Part shown: piece after piece, positions 22,425 to 34,339 of the stretch
How the letters are laid out: each line of letters opens with the position of its first letter
Position numbering within the stretch: the stretch's first letter is position 1
Assembly (NCBI GenBank): GCA_007115705.1
Contig: QXEO01000433.1
Coordinates: forward strand, 1,852,803 to 1,916,802
DNA length: 64,000 nt
Reading direction: 5' to 3'
Source: Dactylis glomerata
Lineage: Eukaryota; Streptophyta; Magnoliopsida; Poales; Poaceae
Program-made: the position numbers and the translations under genes
Notes under the pieces: generated by a model
What the model was told of the DNA's origin: nothing
The model's input: the letters and a program-made list of their open reading frames with translations, nothing else
Databases searched by the model: none

Positions 22425-23990
22425 TGATACGTCTCCAACGTATCTATAATTTTTGATGCTCCATGCTTGTTTTTACACCATTTGCCTATTGTTTCATTAC
22501 ACTTCGTGGCACTTTTATGCATTTTCAGGAACTAACCTATTAACAAGTGCCACAGTGCCAGTTCCCTGTTTTCTGCTGTTTTTGTGTTTCAGAAGTGATA
22601 CACAGGAAATATTCTCGGAATTGGACGAAACAAGTTCCAGAAGTCTTATTTTACCCGGAAGCTTCCAAAGATCCGAAGAGGAGTAGGAGGTGGGCCACAG
22701 GGGCCCCACATGCAGGGGTGGCACGGCCAGGCCCCTGGCTGCGCCAGCCATGCGTGAGGGTGCCTGGTCCCACCCCTCACGACGCCCCTTCGCCTATATA
22801 AAGCCTCGGGACGGAAAACCCTAAAAGAGTCGGCAAATTTCCAGAAAGAGTTCCGCAGTTCCACCGCCACCACCGACGAATTTCAGGGGACAGAAGTCTC
22901 TGTTCCGGCACCCTGCCGGGACAGGGAAGTGCCCCCGGAGCCATCTCCATCGGTCTCCATCGCCGTCTCCGCCGTCTCCATCGACCTCACCGCCATCTCC
23001 ATCAACCTTGCTGTCTCCTATGATGAGGAGGGAGTAGTTCATCCCCGGGGCTGAGGGCTCTACCGGTAGCTATGTGGTTCACCTCTCTCTCCCATGATGT
23101 GATCTTTATGTGATCGTGAGCTTTGTATCATGTTGAACAAGTAGATGTTATTATTCAGATATTATGCTACTCCTATGCTTAATTATTATAGTGTACTCTA
23201 GTGGTGTTATTAAAGTAATCTATTCCTCCTGCCATGGTGTAACGGTGACAGTGCGTGCATCGTGGTGGTACTTGGTTTAGGCTATGATCGTGATCTCTTG
23301 TGGATTATGAGAGTAATTATTACTATGATAGTATTGAGTGATCTATTCCTCCTTTCATGGTGTAATGTTGACAGTGTGTGCACCGTGTTAGTACTTGGTC
23401 TAAGTTGCAATGATTTCTATCTTGAATTGTGCTTTGATTTGGATATCTCTATGAGTGGTGTTTGTCAAGTACTTGATGAACTTTAAGGGGTGCTTCTGTA
23501 GCCACTACACAATGATTAGTGTTATTCAATAGGAGAGTAATTCAGAGTACCATAGTGGAGAGAAGTTGTTTATTTGTTCAATCATGTTATATTGTTGGGA
23601 GTGTGTCCACTAGTGAAAGTATGATCCCTAGGCCTTGTTTCCAAGCTTTGCACACCGTTTACTTGCTGTTTTGTTACATGTTTGCTCGCATCGATATTTA
23701 TTTCAAATCACGTTTGCTACTTATAATCATCACTACTACTTGTATTTCACTATCTCTTCGCCGAACTAGTGCACCTATACATCTGACAAGTGTATTGGGT
23801 GTGTTGGGGACACAAGAGACTTTCTGTATCGTAATTGCAGGGTTGCTTGAGAGGGATAGCTTTGACCTCTTCCTCCCTGAGTTCGATAAACCTTGGGTGA
23901 TCCACTTAAGGGAAACTTGCTGCTGTTTTACAAACCTCTGCACTTGGAGGCCCAACAAGTGTCTACAAGAATAGAAGTGCGTAGACATCA
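22425..23990 (+). mobile_element. 5' LTR of inner Athila element (1566 bp)
   Basis: TGATACGTCTCC start and TAGACATCA end. TATATAAAG at 22795-22803. Nearly the same as 27571-29126, with scattered substitutions and one extra 10-bp unit (GGTCTCCATC) near 22950. Confidence 0.92.
22795..22803 (+). promoter_or_regulatory. TATA box of inner Athila 5' LTR
   Basis: CTATATAAAG, about 370 bp into the LTR. The partner LTR has CTATCTAAAG at the same place (27940-27949). Confidence 0.6.
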
Positions 23991-24000
23991 AGCTCTTTTC

Positions 24001-24018
24001 TGGCGCTGTTGCCGGGGA
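24001..24018 (+). promoter_or_regulatory. Primer-binding site of inner Athila element
   Basis: TGGCGCTGTTGCCGGGGA, ten bases after the LTR end. It has one change (GCT for GCC) from the outer element's tRNA-Asp-type site. Confidence 0.8.
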
Positions 24019-24130
24019 GGTAAGGTAAAAGGTACTCGCATCCTCCTATGTGAGTGCTCGAAGTTATTTCCTTTAGATTCTGCAATTACATCTTTTTGTT
24101 TCTTGTTTTTATTTTCACTAGTTAGGCTTA

Positions 24131-25042
24131 ATGGAAAACAAAGAGTTCTGTAGTCTTTTTCCTGAGTTTAGATATGAAGTGTTTGAAGAGAAAATTGAAA
24201 AACCTTTGGAGCTTAATTCGCATGCTAATAGTTTTGTTAGTATGAATGCTTTGAACACCGTTGTTCCTAATGCTATAGAAAAGTCTAAGCTTGGGGAAGC
24301 TGGTTTTGTTAAGCATGATATTTTTAGTTCCCCAGCTTTAGTGGAGAAAGTTTGTTCTGATAATATTTTATCTCCCATTTGTGATGTTCCTTCTTATGAT
24401 GATATGTTTGAAGAATATGCTTTGCGAAATAGCTGTTCTTTGGCTTGTGATGATACTAAGCCTCTAGTTTATGATGGCTATGATGATGAGTATAATATTT
24501 TCAGTTCACCTACTATTGAGGATAAAATTAGTTATGATTACAATATGCCTCCTATTTATGATGATTATGGTGATGAGAATAATTATTCTGTTGAATCTGC
24601 TCGTACTACTATTGTTCCTGTGGTGAGTATTAATTCTTTTATGCATGTGGCTCATGATAGGGATGTTTTATGTGATAGTTATATTGTTAGTTCTATTCAT
24701 GATGCTACTGAAAGTTATTATGAGAGAGGGAAACATGGTTTGATGGATCTCAACAATATTAAGTTTCCCCTCTTTATGTTGCAAATCTTGAAGTGGCACT
24801 TGTTTTATCTATCCATGCTTGCTACTATGTGCCTCGTTGATTTATTTTCTTACAAGATTCCTATGCATAGGAAGTGGTTCAGATATAAATGTCTTTCACA
24901 TTTGCTTTTTGATGCTCTCTATTGCTTTAAGTTCCTATATGGCGCCTTTGCCTCAAGCTCTTATATGGCGCCCACACGAGCATCTTTGCAAATTACTGCG
25001 CCTAGCTCAAAGGCGTTAAAGAAAAGCACTCTTGGGAGATAA
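24131..25042 (+). CDS. Single ORF of inner Athila element, acidic repeats plus hydrophobic segment
   Basis: 303 codons, ATG at 24131 (MENKEFCSLFPEFRYEVF). The first 200 residues are acidic and hold loose Asp/Tyr repeats (DIFSSPALVEK, NIFSSPTIEDK, YDDMFEEY, YDDEYNIF, IYDDYGDEN). A hydrophobic stretch follows (about 213-240: LFMLQILKWHLFYLSMLATMCLVDLF) and a second one (LLFDALYCFKFLYGAF), both possible membrane helices. It ends APSSKALKKSTLGR, identical to the tail of the outer element's ORF (30604). There is no gag, protease or RT motif. It may derive from the env-like gene or 3' pol region of a full Athila; I cannot tell which. Similar frames recur in grass Athila elements. Confidence 0.65.
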   Translation: MENKEFCSLFPEFRYEVFEEKIEKPLELNSHANSFVSMNALNTVVPNAIEKSKLGEAGFVKHDIFSSPALVEKVCSDNILSPICDVPSYDDMFEEYALRNSCSLACDDTKPLVYDGYDDEYNIFSSPTIEDKISYDYNMPPIYDDYGDENNYSVESARTTIVPVVSINSFMHVAHDRDVLCDSYIVSSIHDATESYYERGKHGLMDLNNIKFPLFMLQILKWHLFYLSMLATMCLVDLFSYKIPMHRKWFRYKCLSHLLFDALYCFKFLYGAFASSSYMAPTRASLQITAPSSKALKKSTLGR

Positions 25043-27570
25043 CCCAATGTTTTTATTTTCAGTACTTTTTATTTTATTTGAGTCTTGGAAGTCATTACTA
25101 CTGTAATGACCGCTCCTTATCTTGTTTATTTCGTTTTTGTGCCAAGAGAAGCCTCTAATTTGAGTGAGGTAAGATTTGGGGATGTTGCTGTCCTGAAACT
25201 GTTTTCGGTGCTGCACCGTAAAAATTCGTATAAATTCTCTGTATATCTTTTGGACCTGCGATTTCTTGTGCATATGCCCCAGGTTATATCCAAACTTTTG
25301 TTAGTTGAACACTTTTTGATTTGAGCAACATAAAACCCCTCAAAAATTCGACCTTTGTCAGCTGTTCAGTTTTGACAGATTTCTGCCAATATTTGTGTTT
25401 GCCACTTTATCACTTTCTTTTGAGTTCTTTTGATTATGGAACTTTTGGGGAAGTTGCTACAGTAGTATTTGCTTTATATGTGGTGGTTTTGAGTTGAAAC
25501 CTGAAGCAAATAGAGGATTGATTATATGTTATGCTTGCACTAATGTTGCTAATAGAATTGTGTTTAGTTTTGTATGAAGGAAGTTTTCAAGTGTAGGGAT
25601 TGGAGAATGATGAGATGAGTTGAAGAATGGACAAAAGCTCAAGCTTGGGGATGCCCATGCATCACCCCAAGAAATATCCAAGAAGTACAAGCGTCAAAGC
25701 TTGTGGATGCCCCCGAGGCACCCCTTCTTCATCGGCAAAAATCAGGTCACCTTTCAAGACACTATATTTTTATTGCTTCATGCACTATGTGTTTTTCTTA
25801 GAGCGTCAGTTGTTTTTGTTTAAGTATTAGTTTAGTTTAGTTTGCTGCAATAAATGGTTAGATCACATCATGTTTCTTTTGGAGGAGATGAACTCCGTTT
25901 TTCATTTGCCAAGAACACTCTGTTTTTCACTCTTATCGTTTCAATGAGTGTTCTCTTTTTCTGCTACTGCTTTTGGTTTTCATTTTCACCTTGATTTGCA
26001 TTTAGATCTTCTTATATTTATTTATCAAGGTGTATTTTTGCCTCTGGACCATGTTCGTTTTCCTCAAAAGAGTTGGATTAAAAAAGTTTGAATGGTGTTG
26101 GAAAAGAGAAAAAGCTTTATGCAAAAAAGTGGTACAAGAAGGAGCTTGTGTAGATTGCGGCTTAGGCTTTTTCATGTCATGCTTGATGTCTTTTTGATAG
26201 TATGCTTAGTGGTTTTTCTGTAGCATGACTTGTCTCAAATGACTGAGATTGCTTAATGAGCCTTTGAAAAAATCATGCGTTGTTTTTATTATATGGAAGC
26301 ATTTGTTTGGTTTTTTCCTTTGATGCTTTATTTGGGTTGACTTGGCACATGCTTACACCATGTTGACTACAAAATAAGTCGCCAATAGCCTCTATGATCA
26401 TTTAGTTTTTGACTTTTGATGCCATCTTATGCTTATTTTAATGTCGCTTTGTCGCTTTGCATGATTATGGCCGTTATTGCTCTCTTAGTTGGTCGCTCCC
26501 AGTCTTTTGCTAGCCCTCGCCTTGTACTGAGTATGAGCTCTACTCGTGCATCCAACTCCCAAAAACCAAGTTTGCCATTGTGTCCACTATAAATTCCTAT
26601 GCATGGTATTTGTAAGCCATTCCAAGTAAATTTTCATGTGCTACCTTTCAAAAACCTTCAAAATACTTCTCGTTTTGTGACACTGTTTTCAGCTCATGGG
26701 GACGTAGTGGTCGGATTTGCTATCTTCCATATTGCTTATTCCAAAAAGAAAAAAAAGAAAAAAAAGAAAGAAAAAAAAGGCACTCCTCCAAGGAATGTGA
26801 ATGTTGGTGGGCACCCGATGGAATCGGTTAGCCATGGTTTGAGAAAGGAAAAAAGGTGGGGAGGAGTGCCAAGCTTTATAAAAGAGCACAAAAGTGCCAA
26901 TCTCTCTCTCTCAAAAACTTGCTTCATTTTTGTATGGAAGATAGTAAGAACCCCATTGCCAGTCGTTGACAAAGACAACCACCTCTCAAAACCAATTTTT
27001 ATCTCTCTGTTTTACAAATGAAAAGCTCTAGCACATGTTTAATCACTGCTTCCCTCCACAAAGGGCCTTTCTTCTACTTTTATGTTGAGTCACCACCTTC
27101 TTTCTTTATGCACCATTAAGAGAGCATAGTTGTCATTCTTAGTGTAATGTGCATTGTCCCAAAGTTTTCATTGATTGATTCATGACTATGGTTTCACTTG
27201 TTCTTAAATTATCTGTATCTAGTCGCCCTCTTAAACTTGAAGGTGTCCTATGCATTTATGTTTTGCTCTCCATGAAGGACAAGCTGAAAACTACTTGTAT
27301 GTTTTTCCTTATGATTCGAACACACGTTTGACTTTCATTGTTTCATTTTCATGATCTTTTGTTTGTGTTCATTTTCATGTTATAACATGGTTGCTAAGTT
27401 TCTATTGTCAAGATTATATCTTTCATGCCCATGTTTTAAGTTCTTATGATCCCAGCTCACAATGCTTACATATATGATCAAGATTGTGTAGGTGCATGTC
27501 ACCTCAAAAATTATTTCTTTTGTTATCACTTACCTACTCGAGGACGAGCAGGAGTTAAGCTTGGGGATGC
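25043..27570 (+). other. Non-coding 3' region of inner Athila element
   Basis: Parallel to 30605-33474 of the outer element, sharing long blocks (for example GTTTTCAAGTGTAGGGATTG, and the TTGGGGATGCCC block seen twice). Between about 26600 and 27010 it differs from the outer copy and holds an A-rich run (26741-26780). The 3' edge is the purine-rich primer before LTR 27571. No gene is seen. Confidence 0.6.
26741..26780. repeat. A-rich low-complexity tract
   Basis: AAAAAG/AAAG-type run inside the Athila 3' region, absent from the parallel part of the outer element. Confidence 0.7.
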
Positions 27571-29126
27571 TGATACGTCTCCAACGTATCTATAATTTTT
27601 GATGCTCCATGCTTGTTTTTACGCCATTTGCCTATTGTTTCGTTACACTTCGTGGCACTTTTATGCATTTTCCAGAACTAACCTATTAACAAGTGCCACA
27701 GTGCCAGTTCCCTGTTTTCTGCTGTTTTCGTGTTTCAGAAGTGATACACAGGAAATATTCTCAGAATTGGACGAAACAAGTTCCAGAAGTCTTATTTTAC
27801 CCGGAACCTTCCAGAGATCCGAAGAGGAGTAGGAGGTGGGCCACAGGGGCCCCACATGCAGGGGTGGCGCGGCAAGGCCCCTGGCCACGCCAGCCATGCG
27901 TGAGGGCACCTGGTCCCACCCCTCATGACGCCCCTTCGCCTATCTAAAGCCTCGGGACGGAAAACCCTAAAAGAGTCGGCAAATTTCCAGAAAGAGTTCC
28001 GCAGTTCCGCCGCCGCCACCGATGAATTTCGAGGGACAGAAGTCTCTGTTCCGGCACCCTGCCGGGACGGGGAAGTGCCCCCAGAGCCATCTCCATCGCC
28101 GTCTCCGCTGTCTCCATCGACCTCACCGCCATCTCCATCAACCTTGCTGTCTCCTATGATGAGGAGGGAGTAATTCATCCCCGGGGCTGAGGGCTCTACC
28201 GGTAGCTATGTGGTTCACCTCTCTCTCCCATGATGTGATCTTTATGTGATCGTGAGCTTTGTATCATGTTGAACAAGTAGATGTTATTATTCAGATATTA
28301 TGCTACTCCTATGCTTAATTATTATAGTGTACTCTAGTGGTGTTATTAAAGTAATCTATTCCTCCTGCCGTGGTGTAACAGTGATAGTGCGTGCATCGTG
28401 GTGGTACTTGGTTTAGGCTATGATCGTGATCTCTTGTGGATTATGAGAGTAATTATTACTATGATAGTATTGAGTGATCTATTCCTCCTTTCATGGTGTA
28501 ATGTTGACAGTGTGTGCACCGTGTTAGTACTTGGTCTAAGTTGCAATGATTTCTATCTTGAATTGTGCTTTGATTTGGATATCTCTATGAGTGGTGTTTG
28601 TCAAGTACTTGATGAACTTTAAGGGGAGCTTCTGTAGCCACTACACAATGATTAGTGTTATTCAATAGGAGAGTAATTCAGAGTACCATAGTGGAGAGAA
28701 GTTGTTTATTTGTTCAATCATGTTATATTGTTGGGAGTGTGTCCACTAGTGAAAGTATGATCCCTAGGCCTTGTTTCCAAGCTTTGCACACCGTTTACTT
28801 GCTATTTTGTTACATGTTTGCTTGCAGCGATATTTATTTCAAATCACGTTTGCTACTTATAATCATCACTACTACTTGTATTTCACTATCTCTTCGCCGA
28901 ACTAGTGCACCTATACATCTGACAAGTGTATTGGGTGTGTTGGGGACACAAAAGACTTTCTGTATTGTAATTGCAGGGTTGCTTGAGAGGGATAGCTTTG
29001 ACCTCTTCCTCCCTGAGTTCGATAAACCTTGGGTGATCCACTTAAGGGAAACTTGCTGCTGTTCTACAAACCTCTGCACTTGGAGGCCCAACAAGTGTCT
29101 ACAAGAATAGAAGTGCGTAGACATCA
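27571..29126 (+). mobile_element. 3' LTR of inner Athila element (1556 bp)
   Basis: TGATACGTCTCC start and TAGACATCA end, followed by the TSD TGGCA. It lacks the 10-bp unit present in the 5' LTR and has CTATCTAAAG where the partner has CTATATAAAG. Confidence 0.92.
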
Positions 29127-29751
29127 TGGCACACCGAGAGAGCTCCACAAGGTAAGAAGGTAAATTCTGTTGAGGAAACCTCTTCCTTGAGTGATAAGAT
29201 TGATGCTATTATGCTTATGCTTTCTAATGATAGAGCTCAAGTTGATCCTAATAATGTTCTTTTTGGCCTCATTGGTTGCTCAAGAAGAGCATGTTGATGT
29301 AAACTTCATTAGGAATAATAATTTCAACAGTGCTTATAGGAACAATTTTGCTAGCAACAATTATAGGTCGTATCCCTCTACCAATGGTAATGGTTATGGT
29401 AACTCTTATGGTAATTCCTCCAACAACACTAGGGGCGCGCCCTCTAAGCTTGAAGTCATGCTCAAGGACTTCATCGGTAAGCAAACTGCTTTTAACAAGT
29501 CTGTTGAGGAAAAGTTGGGAAAAATTGATATTCTTGCTTCTAAAGTTGATAGCCTTGCTCTTGATGTTGAACTTCTGAAACTAAAAGTGTTTCCTAATGA
29601 TGTGAAAGAAAGCAATACTTTTGCCGCTACTAATGCCATACAAGTTCAAATTGATGAAAATGTTAGGATGTTAGCAAAATTCCATCCCAGGTGGGAAAGA
29701 GAAGATGAGATGGCTAAGAAAGATGAAGGTATGTACTATTACTACCTCTAA
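29127..29751 (+). pseudogene. Outer Athila gag, second part
   Basis: It continues gag after the nested element: ERAPQGKKVNSVEETSSLSD and DKIDAIMLMLSNDRAQVDPNNV. A frameshift near 29265 changes the frame to SLVAQEEHVDVNFIRNNNFN and a Gly/Asn/Tyr-rich stretch. Then come SKLEVMLKDFIGKQTAFNKSVEEKLGKIDILASKVDSLA (a coiled coil) and FHPRWEREDEMAKKDEG. A second shift near 29730 moves the similarity into the next frame. This is the usual C-terminal part of Athila Gag. Confidence 0.75.
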
Positions 29752-30604
29752 TGATGTTGCTCCAAATACTAGCAATCCTCTTACTTTGATTGGTATAGAG
29801 AAAAATCCTACTCCTTGTGCGAAAAAGCCCAAAACTGCAAAAACTTTTTCTCAAAAGAGTGCTAAAATTTTTAAGAGTGTAGGAGATGATAGCTCTATTT
29901 CTTTTAATGATTTTGTTGTTGCTGGCTGCAATATATCTGAAGATATTTTGTTCTTACAAAAGCTTGCTTTGAGTCCTAATGCTAGTTCTTTGAATATTGA
30001 TTTTACAAATCATATTACAAATGCTCTCATGAAAATTAGGGAGGAAAAGTTGAAACAAAAAGCTTTTATTCCCAAGAAGTTAGAAGATGGTTGGGAGCCC
30101 ATCATTGATATGCATATTAATGGTTTTGATTGCCATGCTTTATGTGATCAGGGTGCTAGTATTTCTATTATGCCTAGAAAGATTTATGACATGCTTGGTT
30201 TACCACCGCTTGAAAAGTGTTATTTTGATGTTCCTCTTGCTGATGTTGCTAAGAAGAAAACTTTGGGAAGAATTAATGATGTTCTTATTATGGTTAACAA
30301 TAACCTTGTTACCGTTGATTTTCTTGTTATCGATGTTGAATGCAATGCTTCATGTCCTATTATTTTGGGAAGACCTTTTCTTCGAACTGTAGGTGCCATC
30401 ATTGATATGAAGGAAGCCACCATCAAATATCAATTCCCATTGAAGAAAGGTCGGGAACACTTCCCTAGAAGGAGGAAGAAATTAATTTTTGACTCTATTC
30501 TTAGAGCAAACTATGAACTTGATGCTTCATCGCTTGATATTACTTGTTTTGCACTTTCTGCGCCTAGCTCAAAGGCGTTAAAGAAAAGCACTCTTGGGAG
30601 ATAA
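29705..30604 (+). CDS. Outer Athila protease ORF, ending in the shared tail
   Basis: From about 29735 the product is Athila-like: ISFNDFVVAGCNISEDILFLQKLALSPNASSLNID, then the aspartic protease with active-site loop ALCDQGASISIMPRKIYDMLGLPPL and the second landmark CPIILGRPFLRTVGAIIDMKEATIKY. Reverse transcriptase should follow in a full Athila. Here the frame instead runs ...ASSLDITCFALSAPSSKALKKSTLGR and stops at 30604, with the same tail and 3' region as the inner element. The outer element is therefore a gag-protease-only, non-autonomous derivative. The ATG at 29705 is probably not the true start, because this frame continues gag. Confidence 0.75.
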   Translation: MRWLRKMKVCTITTSNDVAPNTSNPLTLIGIEKNPTPCAKKPKTAKTFSQKSAKIFKSVGDDSSISFNDFVVAGCNISEDILFLQKLALSPNASSLNIDFTNHITNALMKIREEKLKQKAFIPKKLEDGWEPIIDMHINGFDCHALCDQGASISIMPRKIYDMLGLPPLEKCYFDVPLADVAKKKTLGRINDVLIMVNNNLVTVDFLVIDVECNASCPIILGRPFLRTVGAIIDMKEATIKYQFPLKKGREHFPRRRKKLIFDSILRANYELDASSLDITCFALSAPSSKALKKSTLGR

Positions 30605-33474
30605 CCCATTGTTTTATTTTCAGTAATTTTTCTTTTTGAGTCTTGGAAGTTATTACTACTGTAATAACCACTCCTTATCCTTTTATTTCGTTTTTGTGCC
30701 AAGAAGAACCTCTAATTTGAGTGAGGTAAGATTTGGGGAAGTTGCTGTCCTGAAACAGATTTCGGTGCTGCACCGTAAAAATTCGTGAAAATTCTCATAA
30801 TATCTTTTTGACCTGCGATTTATTGTGCATATGCCCCAGGTTATATGCAAACTTTCATTAGTTTTGCACTTCTCGATTTGAGCAACAGAAGGTCATCGAA
30901 AAAATCGACCTTTATTAGCTGTTCTATTTTGACAGATTTCTGCCACTAGTTGTGTTTACCTCTCGATCGCTTTCTTTTTGAGTTCTTTTGATCACAGAAC
31001 TTTTTGGGAAGTTTCTACAGTATTATATGCTTTATATGTGGTGTTTTTTAGTTGAAACCTGAACCAAAAAGGGTTGGTCTACTATTATGTTTATGCTAAC
31101 GTTGCTAATAGAATTGTGTGAAGTTTTGTATGAAGGAAGTTTTCAAGTGTAGGGATTGGAGAATGATGAGATGAGATGAAGAATGGACAAAAGCTCAAGC
31201 TTGGGGATGCCCATGTCACCCCAAGAAATATTCAAGAGTTACAAGCGTCAAAGCTTGGGGATGCCCCCGAGGCACCCCTTCTTCATCGGCAAAAATCAGG
31301 GTCACCTTTCAAAACACTATATTTTTATTGCTTCATGAACTATGCGTTTTTCTTGGAGTGTCTTTACTTTTGCTTTCAGTTTTCTTTTTTTGTTTCCTGC
31401 AATAAATGGTTGGAACCCAACAAATTTCTCTTGGAGGAGATGTACTCGCTTTTCATTTGCCAAGAACACTCCGTTTTTCACTCTTATCGTTCAACGAGTG
31501 TTCTCTTTTTCTAGAACTGCGTTTAGCTTTCATTTTTCGCCTTGATTTTTGTTCAGATCTTGTTTTGTCTTTGCATCAAGGTGTATTTGGACCTCTGGTC
31601 TATGTTGGTATTCATCAAAAGAGTTGTTTTAAAAATGTTTGAATGGTGTTGGAAAAGAGAACAAGTTTCATGCAAAAAAGTGGTACAAAAAGGAGCTTGT
31701 TTAGACTGCAGCTTAGACTTTTGCATGCCATGCTTGATGTCGTTTTGATAGTATGCTTAGTGATTTTTGCTGTAGCATGACTTGTCTCAAATGAATGAGA
31801 TTGCTTAATGAGCCTTTGAAAAATCATGCGTTGTTTTATTATGTGGAAGCATTTATTTGGTTTTCTCCTTTGATGCTTTATTTGGGTTGACTTGGCGCAT
31901 GCTGACAACATGTTTGACTCTAACAAGTCGCCATAAGCCTCTATGATCATTTGGTTTTTGAATTGTGATGCCATTTTATGCTCCTCTTAATGATGTTTTG
32001 TCGCTATGCATGATTATGGCTGTTATTGCTCTCTTAGTTGGTCGCTCCCAGTCTTTTGCTAGCCCTCGTTTTGTACTGAGTATGAGCTCTACTCGTGCAT
32101 CCAACTCCCAAAAACCAATTTATGCCAATGTGTCCACCATACATACCTATTAGCAATTTGCTATTCCAAAGTACATTTGACTTGCTTTTATCTATCCTTC
32201 AAATTAAACTTTTTTTGGTGTTATGCGATAATTAGTTAGTAAAGCTCTCACGAACCTGATGGCACAATTTACTTTTCTGGCTTTTAAAATTTTGACATTG
32301 TGGTTCTCTTATGTTGACATTATGCTTGCAAGTTGTAAGTTGGGAATTAGCCAAACCATGCCATCATGGGGAAAGCTTTCAACATTGCACTTCTCTTATT
32401 TGAGTTGATATCGTGATCTTTTGTTTATGGATACTCGCAATGTGAAACAAGTTGGGAATCTTGCGGGATCATAGAGTTTGTATATGTGTTAGAGAAACGC
32501 CTGGGCCGCTAATCTAAGCCATGCATAATTCATGTTGGAAATTTATAGCATGCCCATAGTGGACATTCGACGACGCATCTCACAATAAAAAGCTATACCA
32601 ATGGTAAATAAAAGAGATGCTGAGGTGTTCATTGTCTGTTTGTCCTATCATTTTGATGTGGGCTTGTTCCATGTCATCGGGCAAGGAGGTACCCCGTTGG
32701 CAGTTCTCGATGATATGCATATACTTGCAATCACAAGAGCTTGCTTGGGACCCTAAGTCGACTAGCATGAGGTTTGGGTATTCGTACTTCACAGGACACG
32801 AGGTTTTCAACTTATGATTTGTCAAGCATATGCTCATAATTGTTCTCGCATTAACTTTAACCATTCAAGATGCCTATGATGGGGGCAATGAGAGCTCAAA
32901 GCTAGTAAGTACCATAATTTTTGAAGGTTTATAAAACTTGCAATCACTGCTTCCCTCTATGAAGGGTCTTTCTTTTACTTTTTTGTTGAGTCTCCACCTT
33001 CTACCTTTATGCACCATCTAAGAGAGCATAGTTGCCATTCTGAGTTTAATGTGCATAGTCCCAAAGTTTATCATTGATTGATTCATGAATATGGTTTCAC
33101 TTGTTCTTAAATTATTTGTATATAGTCGCCCTCTTAAACTTGAAGGTGTCCTATGCATTTATGTTTTGCTATTCCATGAAGGACAAGCTCTAAACCATTT
33201 GTTATGTTCTTCCATATGATTTGAACACACGTTTGACTTTCATTGTTTCATTATTCATGATCTTCGTTTGTGTTTCTTTTCATGCTATAACATGGTTGCT
33301 AAGTTTTTATTGTCAAGATTATGTCTCTTATGCCCATGTTTTAAGTTCTTTGATCCCAACACTCAATGCTTACATAGATGATCAAGATTGTGATGGTGCA
33401 TGTCACCTAAAAAATTATTCTTTTGTTATCACTTACCTACTCGAGGACGAGTAGGAGTTAAGCTTGGGGATGCT
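30605..33474 (+). other. Non-coding 3' region of outer Athila element
   Basis: Collinear with 25043-27570 of the inner element, apart from an unrelated stretch of about 750 bp (32150-32940). It ends in the purine-rich TAGGAGTTAAGCTTGGGGAT before LTR d. No gene is supported; the short frames lack motifs. Confidence 0.6.
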
Positions 33475-33967
33475 TGATACATCTCAAACGTATCTATAAT
33501 TTTTGATGCTCCATGCTTGTTTATACACTATTTTCTTTGAGTTTTGTTACACTTTGTGGTGTTTTTATGCATTTTCCGGGACTAACCTATTAAGAAGATG
33601 CCACAGTGCAAGTTCCCTATTTTCTGCTATTTTTGTGTTTCAGAAAAATTACACAGGAAATATTCTCGGAATTGAACGAAAAAAATCCGATCCTCCTATT
33701 TTTACCGAAGCTTCACGAAGACCGAAGATTAGACGGAGAGGGGCCAGGAGCCAGGCTCACCACCAGGGCGCGCGGCCCAGCCCCTGGCCGCGTCACCCCA
33801 TGGTGAGGCCAGCTGGCCCCACCTCTGACGATGCCCTTTCGACTATAAGTTCCCCTCGACGGGAAAAACCTAAGGGACGGATCTCTTTTCCACGAAACAT
33901 ACTGCAAGCTGCCACAGTCGCCGTCGCGAGATCGGGAGGATCTAGGAGCTCTTCCCAGCACCCTGCC
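33475..33967 (+). mobile_element. Right LTR of outer Athila element, first part (LTR d)
   Basis: Starts TGATACATCTCAAACG and follows LTR a (19946-) to GCTCTTCCCAGCACCCTG, where the Tat LTR at 33968 begins. The box is CGACTATAAG near 33842. Confidence 0.8.
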
Positions 33968-34302
33968 TGACAAGGGTATAGCTAATAGAGCCCGCTAGTT
34001 GAGTACCCCTGAGGCCCGTTAAGCTAGGCCCAATTGTAATAATAGTCGAGATACGAGTTCTTACTGTATGTCGATATTGTAATCTGTATCGGACCCTACC
34101 CGATCCTCGAGACCTAGCCACCTATATATAGGGGCCAAGAGGGGACGGTGTAGGCCAGACTGAAAGCAAGCCAGGTTAAACACCCAAGTTTACTTTTGAT
34201 ATACACTTGTTTCGACTAACCTTACCTTCGAGTTCATCCGACGCCCTATCTCCCTGATCCTAAGTCCTTCATTTAGGACATTTGTCGAGTTAACCCTCGT
34301 CA
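33968..34302 (+). mobile_element. LTR of third Tat family, copy 1 (335 bp)
   Basis: Starts TGACAAGGGTATAGCTAATA and ends CCCTCGTCA one base before the PBS. Homologous end to end with 52126-52468. TATATATA box at 34123-34130. Confidence 0.85.
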
Positions 34303-34303
34303 A

Positions 34304-34321
34304 TTGGCGCCGACCGTGGGG
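34304..34321 (+). promoter_or_regulatory. Primer-binding site, third Tat family copy 1
   Basis: TTGGCGCCGACCGTGGGG, the same as at 52470 and, on the minus strand, near 10284. Confidence 0.85.
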
Positions 34322-34339
34322 ACTCTGGGCGTTGGAATC

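Larger units (their letters stand above)
22425..29126 (+). mobile_element. Complete non-autonomous Athila element (6702 bp) nested in Athila gag
   Basis: Two LTRs (22425-23990 and 27571-29126), a PBS, one internal reading frame without gag, RT or integrase, a long non-coding 3' part, and a purine-rich GGAGTTAAGCTTGGGGATGC before the 3' LTR. A perfect 5-bp target duplication TGGCA flanks it (22420-22424 and 29127-29131). Removing the element and one TGGCA restores the gag frame of the host (VNYSEW-HTERAPQGKK). It has no enzymes, so movement would need proteins from another Athila copy. Confidence 0.93.
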
